Assembly (NCBI RefSeq): GCF_002157735.2
Contig: NZ_AP018689.1
Location: forward strand, 2,017,619-2,081,618
Reading direction: 5' to 3'
Origin: Vibrio aphrogenes
GTDB taxonomy: Bacteria; Pseudomonadota; Gammaproteobacteria; Enterobacterales; Vibrionaceae
DNA: 64,000 nt
Shown: one piece after another, positions 10,736-19,778 of the stretch
Layout: every line of letters begins with the position of its first letter
How positions within the stretch are numbered: position 1 is the first letter of the stretch
Notes under the pieces: generated by a model
Database searches by the model: none
What the model was told of the DNA's origin: nothing
Seen by the model: only the letters and a program-made list of their open reading frames with translations
Made by a program: the position numbers and the translations under genes

Positions 10736-10738
10736 GGG

Positions 10739-11527
10739 TTATGGCACGTTTAGTATTTGAACATCACCATCGTATTCCGTGACTTCATCATTCATTTCAA
10801 AAATCAGCTTCAAGTGTACTAAGCCACTGCGAGCTAAGGTATCGGACTGAGCACCATCGGTATCACCATTAGAAAACTCAGAGTCGCTACGAATATCATC
10901 ACCAACTTGAATACCATTTCGATATAAACCACCATTTCGAATGCAATATTCCACTTTGTGGCTGTAAATATACAAACGACTAGCGACCGAATCAGAGATA
11001 TTACCTTGATTAAAATCGTTGGTATTCACCTCTGTTGCGGTAAATACATGGCTTGAGTTTTCGGTAATATTATCTATTTCAAAGCTATTTTTACTCGACG
11101 CTGTTTCAAAATCCGATTGAGAAGCCGGATTGACGATCAACTTTTTTCCCACCAAGTTGATTTCACTGACTTGTCCAGCAAATCCGGCACTAACGACCAC
11201 AAACTGAAACTGTTCTGCATCACTGTTGGGCAAATCGCCATAAGCTCCTGCATAGTCAATGGGATAAAACGATAAACTTTTATCACACGTATCATCACCA
11301 TTAATGACAAAACTGTTCGGAACAGCATGGCGAATTTCTCGGGTGATTTTTTCTACGGCAAAGCGAGCTTGGTTCTGCAATTGCTGACGATCTACCGTAT
11401 CAACATATCCTTTGGTACCCAATTCAATAAACCCGGCAATCCCCATCACCATAATGGCGACCACAACGATAGTGATCACCAACTCAATCAATGTAAACCC
11501 AGATTGACGGATGGAAGTTTTACTCAT
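10739..11527 (-). CDS. mshO: MSHA minor pilin MshO
   Basis: A 262-residue type IV prepilin-like protein. The leader MSKTSIRQSG is followed by FTLIELVITIVVVAIMVMGI, with the Gly/Phe prepilin peptidase site and Glu5, and then a 230-residue globular domain in the range of GspJ/PilW-like minor pilins. It acts in the inner membrane and pilus as part of the initiation complex. Its ATG overlaps the mshD stop (TAATG), so the two are translationally coupled, and mshP follows after 3 bp. The assignment rests on class III signal, length and position in the msh order. Confidence 0.85.
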   Translation of the reverse strand: MSKTSIRQSGFTLIELVITIVVVAIMVMGIAGFIELGTKGYVDTVDRQQLQNQARFAVEKITREIRHAVPNSFVINGDDTCDKSLSFYPIDYAGAYGDLPNSDAEQFQFVVVSAGFAGQVSEINLVGKKLIVNPASQSDFETASSKNSFEIDNITENSSHVFTATEVNTNDFNQGNISDSVASRLYIYSHKVEYCIRNGGLYRNGIQVGDDIRSDSEFSNGDTDGAQSDTLARSGLVHLKLIFEMNDEVTEYDGDVQILNVP

Positions 11528-12135
11528 TAGTAATTCCCTCGATAAGCAACCATCTTAAAAGGTTCATAGCGTTGTGAGGAAATGGTGACGGTGATCTTTT
11601 TCATGATCTGAGTGTTCGTTGGTTGTCCTTCACTCACCGTCTCAGAATTCACTTTTTCAACATCAACATTCACGGTAAAGTTTGTATATTGCTCTGCGTT
11701 ATAAATCAGATCTTTAAGATCAGAACAACTATTCCCGGCAGGCTGGGACCAACATCCAACATAATCATCAACGTCATCATAATCGCTGGCGGTCGTTTCA
11801 TCGTCATAATCGCTGGCGGTCGTTTCATCGGTATCCGCTTGTAAAGTATCGGAGCAAGGGTTGTCCTTCCCGTCGGCATCGGTTTCATCGCAGCGATAAA
11901 TCCCACCACTGGGGTCACTATTTTCATCAAAGCTACGAGACAAGATGGTATTCATCACACTTTGCCCTAATGCAGAGCCCCGAGTAAGGTATTGCGCACG
12001 GCCAGAATCTTCGACGCGAGGGAAAAAGAGAGTAAATAACATCACCATCGCAATGCCCATTACCACCATGGCAATAATACTTTCAATCAAGGTAAAGCCA
12101 CGTACTCGTTGTAAGCTCATCTTAGCCGCAATCAT
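11527..12135 (-). CDS. mshD: MSHA minor pilin MshD
   Basis: A prepilin-like protein of about 202 residues. The ATG at 12135 is chosen because AAGGAG sits 7 nt upstream and the codon overlaps the mshC stop as ATGA; a GTG at 12141 is the longer alternative. The leader ends in RG-FTLIESIIAMVVMGIAMVM, a prepilin peptidase site with Glu5, and the C-terminal domain has the size of GspI/PilV-like minor pilins. An in-frame duplicated 9-residue segment (ETTASDYDD, twice) forms an acidic loop near residues 95-112. The ordered cluster mshC-D-O-P supports the name. Confidence 0.87.
   Translation of the reverse strand: MIAAKMSLQRVRGFTLIESIIAMVVMGIAMVMLFTLFFPRVEDSGRAQYLTRGSALGQSVMNTILSRSFDENSDPSGGIYRCDETDADGKDNPCSDTLQADTDETTASDYDDETTASDYDDVDDYVGCWSQPAGNSCSDLKDLIYNAEQYTNFTVNVDVEKVNSETVSEGQPTNTQIMKKITVTISSQRYEPFKMVAYRGNY
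11778..11831 (-). repeat. 27-bp in-frame tandem repeat in mshD
   Basis: Two consecutive 27-bp units are identical over at least 26 bp. Each encodes ETTASDYDD within the exposed domain of MshD. Perfect identity at DNA level points to a recent duplication, and copy-number change would keep the frame. Confidence 0.9.
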
Positions 12136-12650
12136 AAGCACGCTCCTTGAGAAACAAAGCCTTCCGAATTAATACAAATTTGGGTGGTGTCGGCGTGATT
12201 GGTTGGGGATTGAATCGTAATCCCATACGAGGTTCCAGTGACAAGGTTGCCAGAAGTTATTAATGGTAAAGGGCGACCTAAGAGATCGAATTGTAGAACG
12301 CCATCACTGGGAACTGGGTCTATTGAAAATTGCAGCGCTTGTCCATCGACTTGTACTTTACTGCTGAGCGATTGTTTTCCTTCACAGGCAGTTTTCGCCC
12401 CTAAGCAAGTCGCCGAGACTGCTAGTAAATATAAGGCATTGGTGTTTTCATCAGGAAGGTTTGATTGCATGCGCGCCAATTGAATTTGACGAATTACAGA
12501 GATGGCTTGTGCTTGTGCCGCATAAGGAGAAAAAGAAGACGCCCCTTGGAAGCGAGTAGCCGCAAACGCAGCAACAATACTGAGTAACACAATCACTATG
12601 ATCAATTCCATCAACGTAAACCCACGTTGTGAAGAATAACGTTTAGGCAT
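12132..12650 (-). CDS. mshC: MSHA minor pilin MshC
   Basis: A 172-residue prepilin-like protein. The leader MPKRYSSQRG precedes FTLMELIIVIVLLSIVAAFA, with the prepilin peptidase Gly/Phe site, Glu5 and the hydrophobic assembly helix. It has the GspH/FimT size and two cysteine pairs (CLGAKTAC and a C-terminal C-x(7)-C). It is the first gene after the mshA terminator, and mshD overlaps its stop codon. The 310-bp gap upstream (12651-12960) holds the mshA terminator and should hold a promoter or depend on read-through; no promoter is clear. Confidence 0.87.
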   Translation of the reverse strand: MPKRYSSQRGFTLMELIIVIVLLSIVAAFAATRFQGASSFSPYAAQAQAISVIRQIQLARMQSNLPDENTNALYLLAVSATCLGAKTACEGKQSLSSKVQVDGQALQFSIDPVPSDGVLQFDLLGRPLPLITSGNLVTGTSYGITIQSPTNHADTTQICINSEGFVSQGACL

Positions 12651-12901
12651 CGCAACACCTGTCAGTGGTTAAGATTTGAGGTTGTTTGTTCCAAATTTTT
12701 ACAAGCAGACGCTTAAATTAAGTCTCGTTCAACGTGCAAAAGGTTTATTTATCCATTATTTCAAATGATTAAGATAAAGCTTTTTCACGCTTGGTCAGTC
12801 GCAGTATTGAGTGTTTGGTTTACAACGCTATACGGCTTAACTCTGGAATATTTTACGCCTTAATGGGCATCAATTCTATTCAAATCAGAGGAATAAGAGG
12901 T

Positions 12902-12928
12902 AAAAAAGGCCAGTTGGTTACTGGCCTT
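12902..12928 (-). terminator. Intrinsic terminator after mshA
   Basis: On the minus strand AAGGCCAGT and ACTGGCCTT (9-bp stem, 5-nt loop) are followed by about six T residues, 33 bp after the mshA stop. It would let the major pilin be transcribed in excess of the minor pilin genes downstream. Confidence 0.88.
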
Positions 12929-12960
12929 GATATCATCAATAAAACTAATTTGCGTTTTAA

Positions 12961-13413
12961 TTAATTACAATTAGCATTATCACCTAATAATTTCACTGTC
13001 GCAGGTACAGCAACACCACCACTAAGAGAAGCTTCAGTATATAGAACATAGCAACCAGTAAAACCTTCATAGCCATAAGTATCAGCATCTGAAACAGGTG
13101 ATGCCCAATCAGAGTCTAAGCCATCAACGACATTTTTTAGAGTATCTTTTGTTGGATAACCATATTTTACAGCTGTTGATACGCCATCAACTAAAATATA
13201 ACCGGTCTCTTTAGCTTCCTCTCCTGCGACAGCTGCTTTACCATAAGTAATGCCCATCGCACCTTTCATTGCACCAGCAAGGCCTTTAACCGCACTTACT
13301 TTTGCATCATCTTGAAGGTTTAAGAATTTAGGCGCTGCAGTAACAGCCAAAATACCTAAAATAACAATCACAACCACTAATTCGATTAGGGTGAAACCAC
13401 CTTGTTTTTTCAT
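12961..13413 (-). CDS. mshA: Major MSHA pilin MshA
   Basis: A 150-residue type IVa major prepilin. The short leader MKKQGG is cut before [20 protein letters not shown], which carries Glu5 and the N-terminal assembly helix. The globular domain holds the pair of cysteines near the C-terminus (GCYVLY and the penultimate CN), forming the expected D-region disulfide. MshA subunits polymerise into the retractable MSHA pilus used for surface and chitin attachment. It lies between mshB and mshC and is flanked by its own terminator, consistent with high separate expression; a promoter probably lies in 13414-13563 but is not obvious. The identity is very secure from sequence and context. Confidence 0.95.
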   Translation of the reverse strand: MKKQGGFTLIELVVVIVILGILAVTAAPKFLNLQDDAKVSAVKGLAGAMKGAMGITYGKAAVAGEEAKETGYILVDGVSTAVKYGYPTKDTLKNVVDGLDSDWASPVSDADTYGYEGFTGCYVLYTEASLSGGVAVPATVKLLGDNANCN

Positions 13414-13563
13414 AGTTCTACTCTCTATGGGTTAAAATAAAAAATAACACAACCTAGTATTTCTTTGTTTCTTATTGTTGGGTTTTGCCGTCACAATGGT
13501 TACATTGAAATAGTTCGCTCTTATTATTATCCAACATTTAATAACAGTTATATATCCTTTATA

Positions 13564-14154
13564 TTAAATATTTGTAGCGTTAGGTTGTAAATTTACGGTT
13601 ACAGTGCCCGTTTTCATTTCATACGTGAAAGAGTGTTGAGCTCCTTCTTGTTGAAAATAGGTGCAAGAATCGGCATTAGCCTCAGCTAAATAACGTACAT
13701 CTTGTCGCTTTTCTTGCGCAGTCACATCCACAGTTTGGGTTAACGGTGGATTCTGCATTAAATATTGCATTAGCTCGACACAATCTTGGTTATTGAGCCA
13801 AGAAGCGTAGCCTCTGTCTTCGATATCAACCGACATCGGATAGCCGTTAGTATAGCCACTTAAACCTTTCGCCGAGTTGTCGGTTAACCATAACGGAGAA
13901 CCATCAAGTTCAATATGGTTATAGCTAAATAGCCCGGAGCGTTTTTTCGGTCTCTGCCCGACTTCCCATTGTGAGCGTGCCGACATCACTGCCGCCGCAT
14001 AACTGGCAGCGACACTTTGAATACTGCTTTTTTTGGCTTCTTCAACAATTCTTAAATATTTAGGTATCGCAATAATGGCAATCAGGCTTATCACCACAAT
14101 AACCACCGTCAATTCTAACAAAGAGAAGCCAGTATTTTTTTTCATCGATACCAT
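13564..14154 (-). CDS. mshB: MSHA minor pilin MshB
   Basis: A 196-residue prepilin-like protein. FSLLELTVVIVVISLIAIIA follows the leader with the prepilin peptidase site and Glu5, and the helix resembles that of MshA. The first ATG is at 14154 and a second ATG three codons on (14145) is equally possible; neither has a strong ribosome binding site. The periplasmic domain is slightly larger than that of MshA. It stands directly before mshA on the minus strand, as in known MSHA clusters, and may be an accessory subunit or initiator of the filament. Confidence 0.87.
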   Translation of the reverse strand: MVSMKKNTGFSLLELTVVIVVISLIAIIAIPKYLRIVEEAKKSSIQSVAASYAAAVMSARSQWEVGQRPKKRSGLFSYNHIELDGSPLWLTDNSAKGLSGYTNGYPMSVDIEDRGYASWLNNQDCVELMQYLMQNPPLTQTVDVTAQEKRQDVRYLAEANADSCTYFQQEGAQHSFTYEMKTGTVTVNLQPNATNI

Positions 14155-14254
14155 ACCATATTAAATAAATCAGGTTAGAAAGTGAAGGTCAACCCCACTT
14201 GATATTATACATGACTTTTCTTTATTCATTTGAAAAATAACACAAATAAAGTCA

Positions 14255-14704
14255 TTACTTAAAACTCACATTCAGCGATTGATCCACTAATTGTAAAGTA
14301 AAGCGTTGCCCATGAATAAACAGGTATTCACAATGCGCTGTACTCGGGTTGGGATCTATTGCTTGTATTTTCATATCTTGGCCAAAAATTTTTTTATCTG
14401 GCCATAACAGTAGCCACCAAGCTTCACAATTCATTTGATGCTGGGTAAGGGTTAACGGCCAACCATTGGTTGAAAAGGTGACTTTTTGCCCATCAAGCCA
14501 TGATGTTTCAGGTTGTTTATCAAGCATCCAATCTTGGCGATAAGTATTGGCATTAGCTAGTATTTGACGCTGCGCAACCACAAAGGCGCTGCGCTCTGCT
14601 TCCGGTTCGGTTTTGTACTTCCAGACATATAGCCAAGTACTGCATAAAATCAGGATCACGATACACCACACAATAAACCGCAATCGCTTTGCATTTTGCG
14701 CCAT
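14255..14704 (-). CDS. mshF: MSHA biogenesis protein MshF
   Basis: A 149-residue protein with a single N-terminal membrane helix (about residues 10-27, FIVWCIVILILCSTWLYV) and a small periplasmic domain with two cysteines. It lacks the Gly-Phe-x4-Glu prepilin signature seen in its neighbours. It sits between mshG (8 bp upstream) and mshB, the fixed position of mshF in MSHA clusters, which is the main basis for the name. Its molecular role is not established. Confidence 0.78.
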   Translation of the reverse strand: MAQNAKRLRFIVWCIVILILCSTWLYVWKYKTEPEAERSAFVVAQRQILANANTYRQDWMLDKQPETSWLDGQKVTFSTNGWPLTLTQHQMNCEAWWLLLWPDKKIFGQDMKIQAIDPNPSTAHCEYLFIHGQRFTLQLVDQSLNVSFK

Positions 14705-14712
14705 AGCTAGGT

Positions 14713-15936
14713 TTATCCTCCCTTAATGATATCGAGCATATTCCACATAGGTAAGAAGATACCTAATGCTAATACCAATACCATCGCCGCCACGACCACC
14801 AATAAAATCGGTTCAATACGAGCTGTTAGACTTTTGAGTTCATACTCGACTTCTCGCTCATAAAAATCAGCCACTTCAAGTAATAGCTCATCAATACGAC
14901 CGGTTTCTTCACCCACTGCGATCATTTGAATCACCAATGGAGTAAAGATATTAATACTGATCGCGGTATTTGTGATAGTGCCACCCGCCTCAATCGCTGT
15001 TTTCATTTCCGTTAGACGGTTTTCTAGATAATGGTTATCCAAGGCTTCTGAAGCTAACGTCAACGACTGATTAATCGGAATACCAGCACGTAGCATTAAC
15101 GCAAAGGTACGAGAAAAACGCGCCATTTGTGCACGGTTCACAATGCTTCCCACAAGCGGCATGTGTAAGCGAAATTTATCCCATTTTTCACGGCCCGCCG
15201 CACGGCTAACCCAAGCTTTAAAGGCAAAAATAGCACCTAGAAATAATGTGAATAGTAACAACCAATAATCGACAAAAAAGTTCGAGGTAGCAATTAAAAT
15301 ACGAGTGGGTAAAGGTAAGTCCACACCAAAACGTTCAAACATCGAAGCAAATTTAGGGATAACCATGGTATTTAAAATAACCATGGCAATGCCAATAAAT
15401 CCAACGACAAAAATCGGATAACGTAAAGCTTCTTTAATGCGTTTTCGTGTTTCTATTTCTTTTTCATAATACAAACTTAGTTGCAGCAAGGCATCATCCA
15501 AACGACCAGTATTTTCACCCACACTGATCATCGAAATAAACAAAGGACTAAATACTTCGGCATGCATTTGCATTGAATCCGACAAGCTGCGCCCGTTGGT
15601 CAGCTCACTACTGACATCTTCCAACGCTTTTTTAAGTTGCTTGTTGGTACTATTTTGAACCAAGCCATTAATAGCACGTAATAACGGCACCCCAGCCTTA
15701 GTCAAACTGTATAACTGGCGACAAAAAATCACGAGAGCTTCTAAAGGAATCGCACGAGCAAGCCACTCTGATAAGTCTATCTCTTGCTTTTTCTTACCAA
15801 AATGACGGCTAATTGATGTTGGAATGATGCCTTGAGCTAATAATGACTCAACCGCTTGTTCTTCCGCAGAAGCATCCAATTGCCCAGACACTTGCCGACC
15901 TTGCGCATTTCTGCCGGTATATTGATACGTTGGCAT
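14713..15936 (-). CDS. mshG: MSHA inner-membrane platform protein MshG
   Basis: A 407-residue GspF/PilC-family protein. It opens with YQYTGRNAQGRQVSGQLDA, typical of the family, and has two homologous GspF domains (about 70-195 and 270-395) with three membrane segments (near 170, 220 and 378). The motifs ENTGRLDDAL and EETGRIDELL mark the two repeats. It forms the inner-membrane platform turned by the motor ATPase MshE to insert and remove pilin subunits. It follows mshE by 10 bp in the same operon. Length and motif order are normal. Confidence 0.94.
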   Translation of the reverse strand: MPTYQYTGRNAQGRQVSGQLDASAEEQAVESLLAQGIIPTSISRHFGKKKQEIDLSEWLARAIPLEALVIFCRQLYSLTKAGVPLLRAINGLVQNSTNKQLKKALEDVSSELTNGRSLSDSMQMHAEVFSPLFISMISVGENTGRLDDALLQLSLYYEKEIETRKRIKEALRYPIFVVGFIGIAMVILNTMVIPKFASMFERFGVDLPLPTRILIATSNFFVDYWLLLFTLFLGAIFAFKAWVSRAAGREKWDKFRLHMPLVGSIVNRAQMARFSRTFALMLRAGIPINQSLTLASEALDNHYLENRLTEMKTAIEAGGTITNTAISINIFTPLVIQMIAVGEETGRIDELLLEVADFYEREVEYELKSLTARIEPILLVVVAAMVLVLALGIFLPMWNMLDIIKGG

Positions 15937-15946
15937 TCATCCTTCC

Positions 15947-17674
15947 TTACAACAAAATAGGCTCAGGCTTAATCGAAGATTCCCCTTCGCCTAATGCCAT
16001 CACTTCTTCTAAACTCACCACCCCTTGCAAAGCTAGCTCCATTGCAGATGCTAACAAGGGTTTATAGTCTTCTGATTGTCGTGCTTGTTGAGCAAAAGCC
16101 ACTGAGTCGCCACAACGCAACGCATCCATCATAGGTTGATCAAACTCTAACAGTTCAAACACCCCGACACGCCCACGATAACCGGTAAGATTACAGTTTT
16201 GACATCCCATGCCTTTTTTAAATTGCGCATCGATTTGATTAGGGAAACGACTGGCTAACCATTGTTGTTCCGGCGCTTCAAGGTAATGATCTTCTGTACA
16301 ATCAGGGCACACTTTACGGATCAAACGCTGAGCTAACACTGTTCTAACCGCACTGGCAACTAAATAGCCTGGCGCGCCCATATCCATTAAACGTAACGCA
16401 CTGTCGATCGAATCGTTAGTGTGCAAGGTTGATAACACTAAGTGACCGGTTAAGGCCGCTCGTAAACCAATTTCTACCGTTTCTTGGTCACGCATCTCAC
16501 CGACTAAAATAATGTCGGGGTCTTGACGTAAGAAGGTACGTAAAACGGTTGAAAAATCTAAATGTATTTTAGGGTTGATCTGCACTTGGTTGACGCGAGA
16601 TAAACGGTATTCCACCGGATCTTCCGCCGTAATGATCTTTTTCCCCGGTTGGTTTAACTCTTTGAGCGCGCCATACAAAGTAGTGGTTTTACCAGAGCCG
16701 GTTGGTCCAGTAACCAAAATCATGCCATGAGGGCGATGAAGCTGACGGCGAAAACGTGCTAATAAGTCTGGAGATAAGCCCGAATGATCAAGCTCTTGAA
16801 TCCCAGAAGATTGGTTGAGCAAACGCATCACCACCGACTCGCCATGTTGAATGGGCATGGTTGACATACGAATATCAATGGACTGACCCCGAACTCGAAT
16901 ATTAAAGCGTCCATCTTGAGGAAGACGTTTCTCGGAAATATCAAGGTTCGCCATCAGTTTTAAGCGTAATACCAAGGCTGAAGCAACATTCACTTCATTG
17001 AGTAAGGTTTCATGCAAAATACCATCAATACGTTGGCGTAAACGCAATACATTGGCATCCGGTTCAATATGAATATCCGAAGCGCCGACTTGAATGGCAT
17101 CTTCAAATAAAGAATTGATCAATTTGACAACAGTCACATCGTCATTGCCATCTTCTTGAATCGCTAAACCAAAGCCACGGTTATCTTGGTGTTCCGCATG
17201 CAACTGTTCGGCAAAAGAAGCAATTTCCTTGGTACGTCGATAATAACGATCAAAACAGTTGAGAAGCTGCCTTTCTGACGCGACCACAAACTCAACTTTG
17301 TATTGATTTAACTGACTAAGGAGCGATTCTTGAATCCCCAGATCGGCGGGATCACTCATAGCAACACGTAAGGTTTGACCATTACGTCCGACAACCAAGG
17401 CACGCAAACGACGAGCATGAACTTCTGGCAACAACTGCACCGCTTCACCATCAATTTGTGCACGGCTTAAATCAATCAGAGGTAATGAAAGCTGCTGGGA
17501 TAAAAACGACAACATTTTTTGTTCAGTCAAAAAGCCCAAACGAATTAATGTCTCACCCAGTTTACGGCCACTTGAATGCTGCGCTTCTAAGGCGTTATCA
17601 AGTTGTACTTGTGATATGACTTTTTCATCAACTAATAAGTCACCGAGACGTTTACGTAATCTAACCTGAGACAT
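15947..17674 (-). CDS. mshE: MSHA pilus extension ATPase MshE
   Basis: A 575-residue GspE/PilB-type motor ATPase in the cytoplasm. The N-terminal MshEN domain shows two tandem c-di-GMP-binding motifs (RLGDLLVDEKVISQVQLD near residue 8 and KLGETLIRLGFLTEQKMLSF near 35), which in this family couple c-di-GMP level to pilus extension. The core has Walker A GPTGSGKTTTLYGA (near 322), an Asp box, Walker B DIILVGEMRD (near 386), a His box and the zinc-binding pairs CPDC and CQNC (near 475-520). mshN lies 2 bp upstream and mshG 10 bp downstream. The motif set is complete, so it should be active. Confidence 0.95.
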   Translation of the reverse strand: MSQVRLRKRLGDLLVDEKVISQVQLDNALEAQHSSGRKLGETLIRLGFLTEQKMLSFLSQQLSLPLIDLSRAQIDGEAVQLLPEVHARRLRALVVGRNGQTLRVAMSDPADLGIQESLLSQLNQYKVEFVVASERQLLNCFDRYYRRTKEIASFAEQLHAEHQDNRGFGLAIQEDGNDDVTVVKLINSLFEDAIQVGASDIHIEPDANVLRLRQRIDGILHETLLNEVNVASALVLRLKLMANLDISEKRLPQDGRFNIRVRGQSIDIRMSTMPIQHGESVVMRLLNQSSGIQELDHSGLSPDLLARFRRQLHRPHGMILVTGPTGSGKTTTLYGALKELNQPGKKIITAEDPVEYRLSRVNQVQINPKIHLDFSTVLRTFLRQDPDIILVGEMRDQETVEIGLRAALTGHLVLSTLHTNDSIDSALRLMDMGAPGYLVASAVRTVLAQRLIRKVCPDCTEDHYLEAPEQQWLASRFPNQIDAQFKKGMGCQNCNLTGYRGRVGVFELLEFDQPMMDALRCGDSVAFAQQARQSEDYKPLLASAMELALQGVVSLEEVMALGEGESSIKPEPILL

Positions 17675-17676
17675 GC

Positions 17677-18930
17677 TTAATTATCTCCACCTTCTAACGT
17701 CGCTAATAATGCTAAGCGATCACGGATAAATGCTTGTGATTGAGAAGATAACCCAACCATTGTCAGCGCTTTGGTATAAGACTCTTTTGCGGCCGCCAAT
17801 TCCGCATTACGTTCTTGTTGAATACCTAGCCCTAACCACCAGCGGCCATTATCAGGATCTCTTTGCGTAAGCATTTGATAACTTTGCTTCGCAACCTGAT
17901 TATTTTTTAATTGTTGAGCTAATGCGGCGCGCATTGCTAAATACTTAGTATTGACGTTATCAGGAAGGTAACCCAACGCATTTAACGCTGCTTCTGGTTG
18001 CTTCTCTTTAACTAAAATGCCCGCTAAAGACATACGCAACGCATTACTGTTTTTATTCAGCTTAATACCTTCTTCAAGTAATTCAGCTGATTTGCGCACT
18101 TGGCGATTACCATAATATAAGGCTGCCAGTTTACGGCGGACATTTTCATCTTGTGCTACATAACGTAAAGCGGTTTGTAATTCATTGCTGGCCGTTTCAA
18201 AGTCATTGGCTTCGATGGCTTTATTCGCACGATCGATCGCTTTGTCCGCCATTTGACGATGAGTTAATTCAATTTGTTGCACTTGCATCGAAGACGCATT
18301 GTCATTAGCGCTCGCGCCCTGAGTGTGCGTAACCGTTGTTGCTGGCGAATGAGTTGCGGCTAGTTTGATATCAGTTGAGTTCATCGTTTTTGGTTGCACT
18401 TGTGGCTGCGCTTTGACCGATTGTGACCTCGATGCAACATTCTGCACCTGATTGTTCGCCGCTTTGTTGTTCGCTACCAAATTGGGGGTTGTAGGCGGTT
18501 GTTGGCCGACATGCTTCGGAGCGACAGGCTTAGATTTTGCTGAGTTAAGTTCTGTCGCTTTAGGTTGTGTCGCTTTAGGTTGTGTCGATTGAGGAGCAGT
18601 ATAAATCGCCGTCGACGCCGCAGGCACAACTTTACTGGTATTACTGGGTACACTGACCGCTTGAGGTTGTCTCGCTTTATGTTGTTCTGTAGGCGTCACT
18701 TGAGCGGTGGGCTGAGTATTAATCGAAGTATGAATTGGAGTTGGCGCGCTAGTGACTGCCCAAGCCCCAATGCCAAGACTTAAAGTAAAGCCCCCTATCG
18801 CCCAGACAAAACGTGACGACTTGATCGGAGACACTGTGGCACGCACTAAGGTTGATTGCGCCGAGTTTTCTGGCGATTGCTCGGAGTGCTGCTCAGCTAA
18901 TTTAGACAAGGCATTGTTAATTGTACTCAT
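17677..18930 (-). CDS. mshN: MSHA biogenesis protein MshN, TPR protein
   Basis: About 417 residues when begun at the ATG at 18930, chosen because GGAG lies 6 nt upstream; a GTG six codons earlier is the alternative. It has a short cytoplasmic N-terminus, a membrane helix (about residues 39-57), a long Thr/Gln/Pro/Ala-rich low-complexity linker (about 60-215), then TPR-type helical repeats (about 225-410). The layout resembles PilF/TPR scaffolds with a periplasmic TPR domain. It lies 2 nt after mshM and 2 bp before mshE. Its exact role in assembly is unproven; the name rests on position and architecture. Confidence 0.88.
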   Translation of the reverse strand: MSTINNALSKLAEQHSEQSPENSAQSTLVRATVSPIKSSRFVWAIGGFTLSLGIGAWAVTSAPTPIHTSINTQPTAQVTPTEQHKARQPQAVSVPSNTSKVVPAASTAIYTAPQSTQPKATQPKATELNSAKSKPVAPKHVGQQPPTTPNLVANNKAANNQVQNVASRSQSVKAQPQVQPKTMNSTDIKLAATHSPATTVTHTQGASANDNASSMQVQQIELTHRQMADKAIDRANKAIEANDFETASNELQTALRYVAQDENVRRKLAALYYGNRQVRKSAELLEEGIKLNKNSNALRMSLAGILVKEKQPEAALNALGYLPDNVNTKYLAMRAALAQQLKNNQVAKQSYQMLTQRDPDNGRWWLGLGIQQERNAELAAAKESYTKALTMVGLSSQSQAFIRDRLALLATLEGGDN

Positions 18931-18932
18931 GT

Positions 18933-19778
18933 TTAGCTCCAACCCCACAAATATGGCGTCTTATATTTTGGTTTCTTAACATCAAAGGTGTCATGTAATG
19001 CACTAAAAACATGATGATTTTCAACACGTTTTTTCTGTTCCATAAATGCCATCAATAGCGATTTATGACACACCTGATTGATCATTCGAGGGATCCCTTG
19101 CGTCGCTTTCCAAATGGCTTTTTTTAAATGCAAATTGAAAATATCGCTCTCACCACCGCATTGCTTGAGTCGATGATCGATATAAGCAACGGTTTCTGCC
19201 ATCGATAATGGCCGCAGATGAGCACTAAAGGTAATGCGCTGCCGAAACTGACGTAAGTTATGCTGTTGTAGCCGCTGATCTAATTCTGGCTGCCCTAAAA
19301 TCACGATTTGTAGCAGTTTTCTGTGTTCCGTTTCTAAGTTTCCAAACAAGCGTAACGTTTCTACTGCTTCATCACTTAACGCCTGTGCTTCATCAATCAA
19401 GGCGACAACACTTTGACCACTTTGATGGATTTCCAGTAGCTTATGATGAATTTTATCGACTAAGCCCACAGAATCTAAATCCACCGGCAGTGCTAATTCT
19501 GCGGCGACTGCTTGTTTCAATTCGATACCGGTTAAAACAGGGTTGGGTAAATAGATTAAATGGACTTTCTGTTTTAAATGATTGATCAACATTCGGCAGA
19601 CTAAAGTTTTGCCGGTTCCGACCTCCCCAGTCACCTTGATGATCCCTTCCCCCATTTCCACTGCCGATAACACCGTTTGAATGGCTTCAAAGTGAGGCTC
19701 TAGGCCGTGAAACAGTGAAGTGGTTGGAGTCAGGCTAAAAGGAGCCTGACTCAAGCCAAAAAAGGTTTGATAAATCAT
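18933..19778 (-). CDS. mshM: MSHA biogenesis ATPase MshM (ExeA-like AAA+)
   Basis: A 281-residue AAA+ ATPase of the ExeA/GspA family. It opens with MIYQTFFGLSQAPFSLTPTT, typical of the family, with Walker A GEVGTGKTLVCRML (near residue 50), Walker B VVALIDEAQALS (near 120), and a sensor region followed by GIPRMINQVCHKSLL. It lacks the membrane and peptidoglycan-binding extension of ExeA, so it is probably a cytoplasmic partner of MshN or of secretin insertion. Its start overlaps the mshL stop (TAATG) and mshN follows after 2 nt. Confidence 0.92.
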   Translation of the reverse strand: MIYQTFFGLSQAPFSLTPTTSLFHGLEPHFEAIQTVLSAVEMGEGIIKVTGEVGTGKTLVCRMLINHLKQKVHLIYLPNPVLTGIELKQAVAAELALPVDLDSVGLVDKIHHKLLEIHQSGQSVVALIDEAQALSDEAVETLRLFGNLETEHRKLLQIVILGQPELDQRLQQHNLRQFRQRITFSAHLRPLSMAETVAYIDHRLKQCGGESDIFNLHLKKAIWKATQGIPRMINQVCHKSLLMAFMEQKKRVENHHVFSALHDTFDVKKPKYKTPYLWGWS

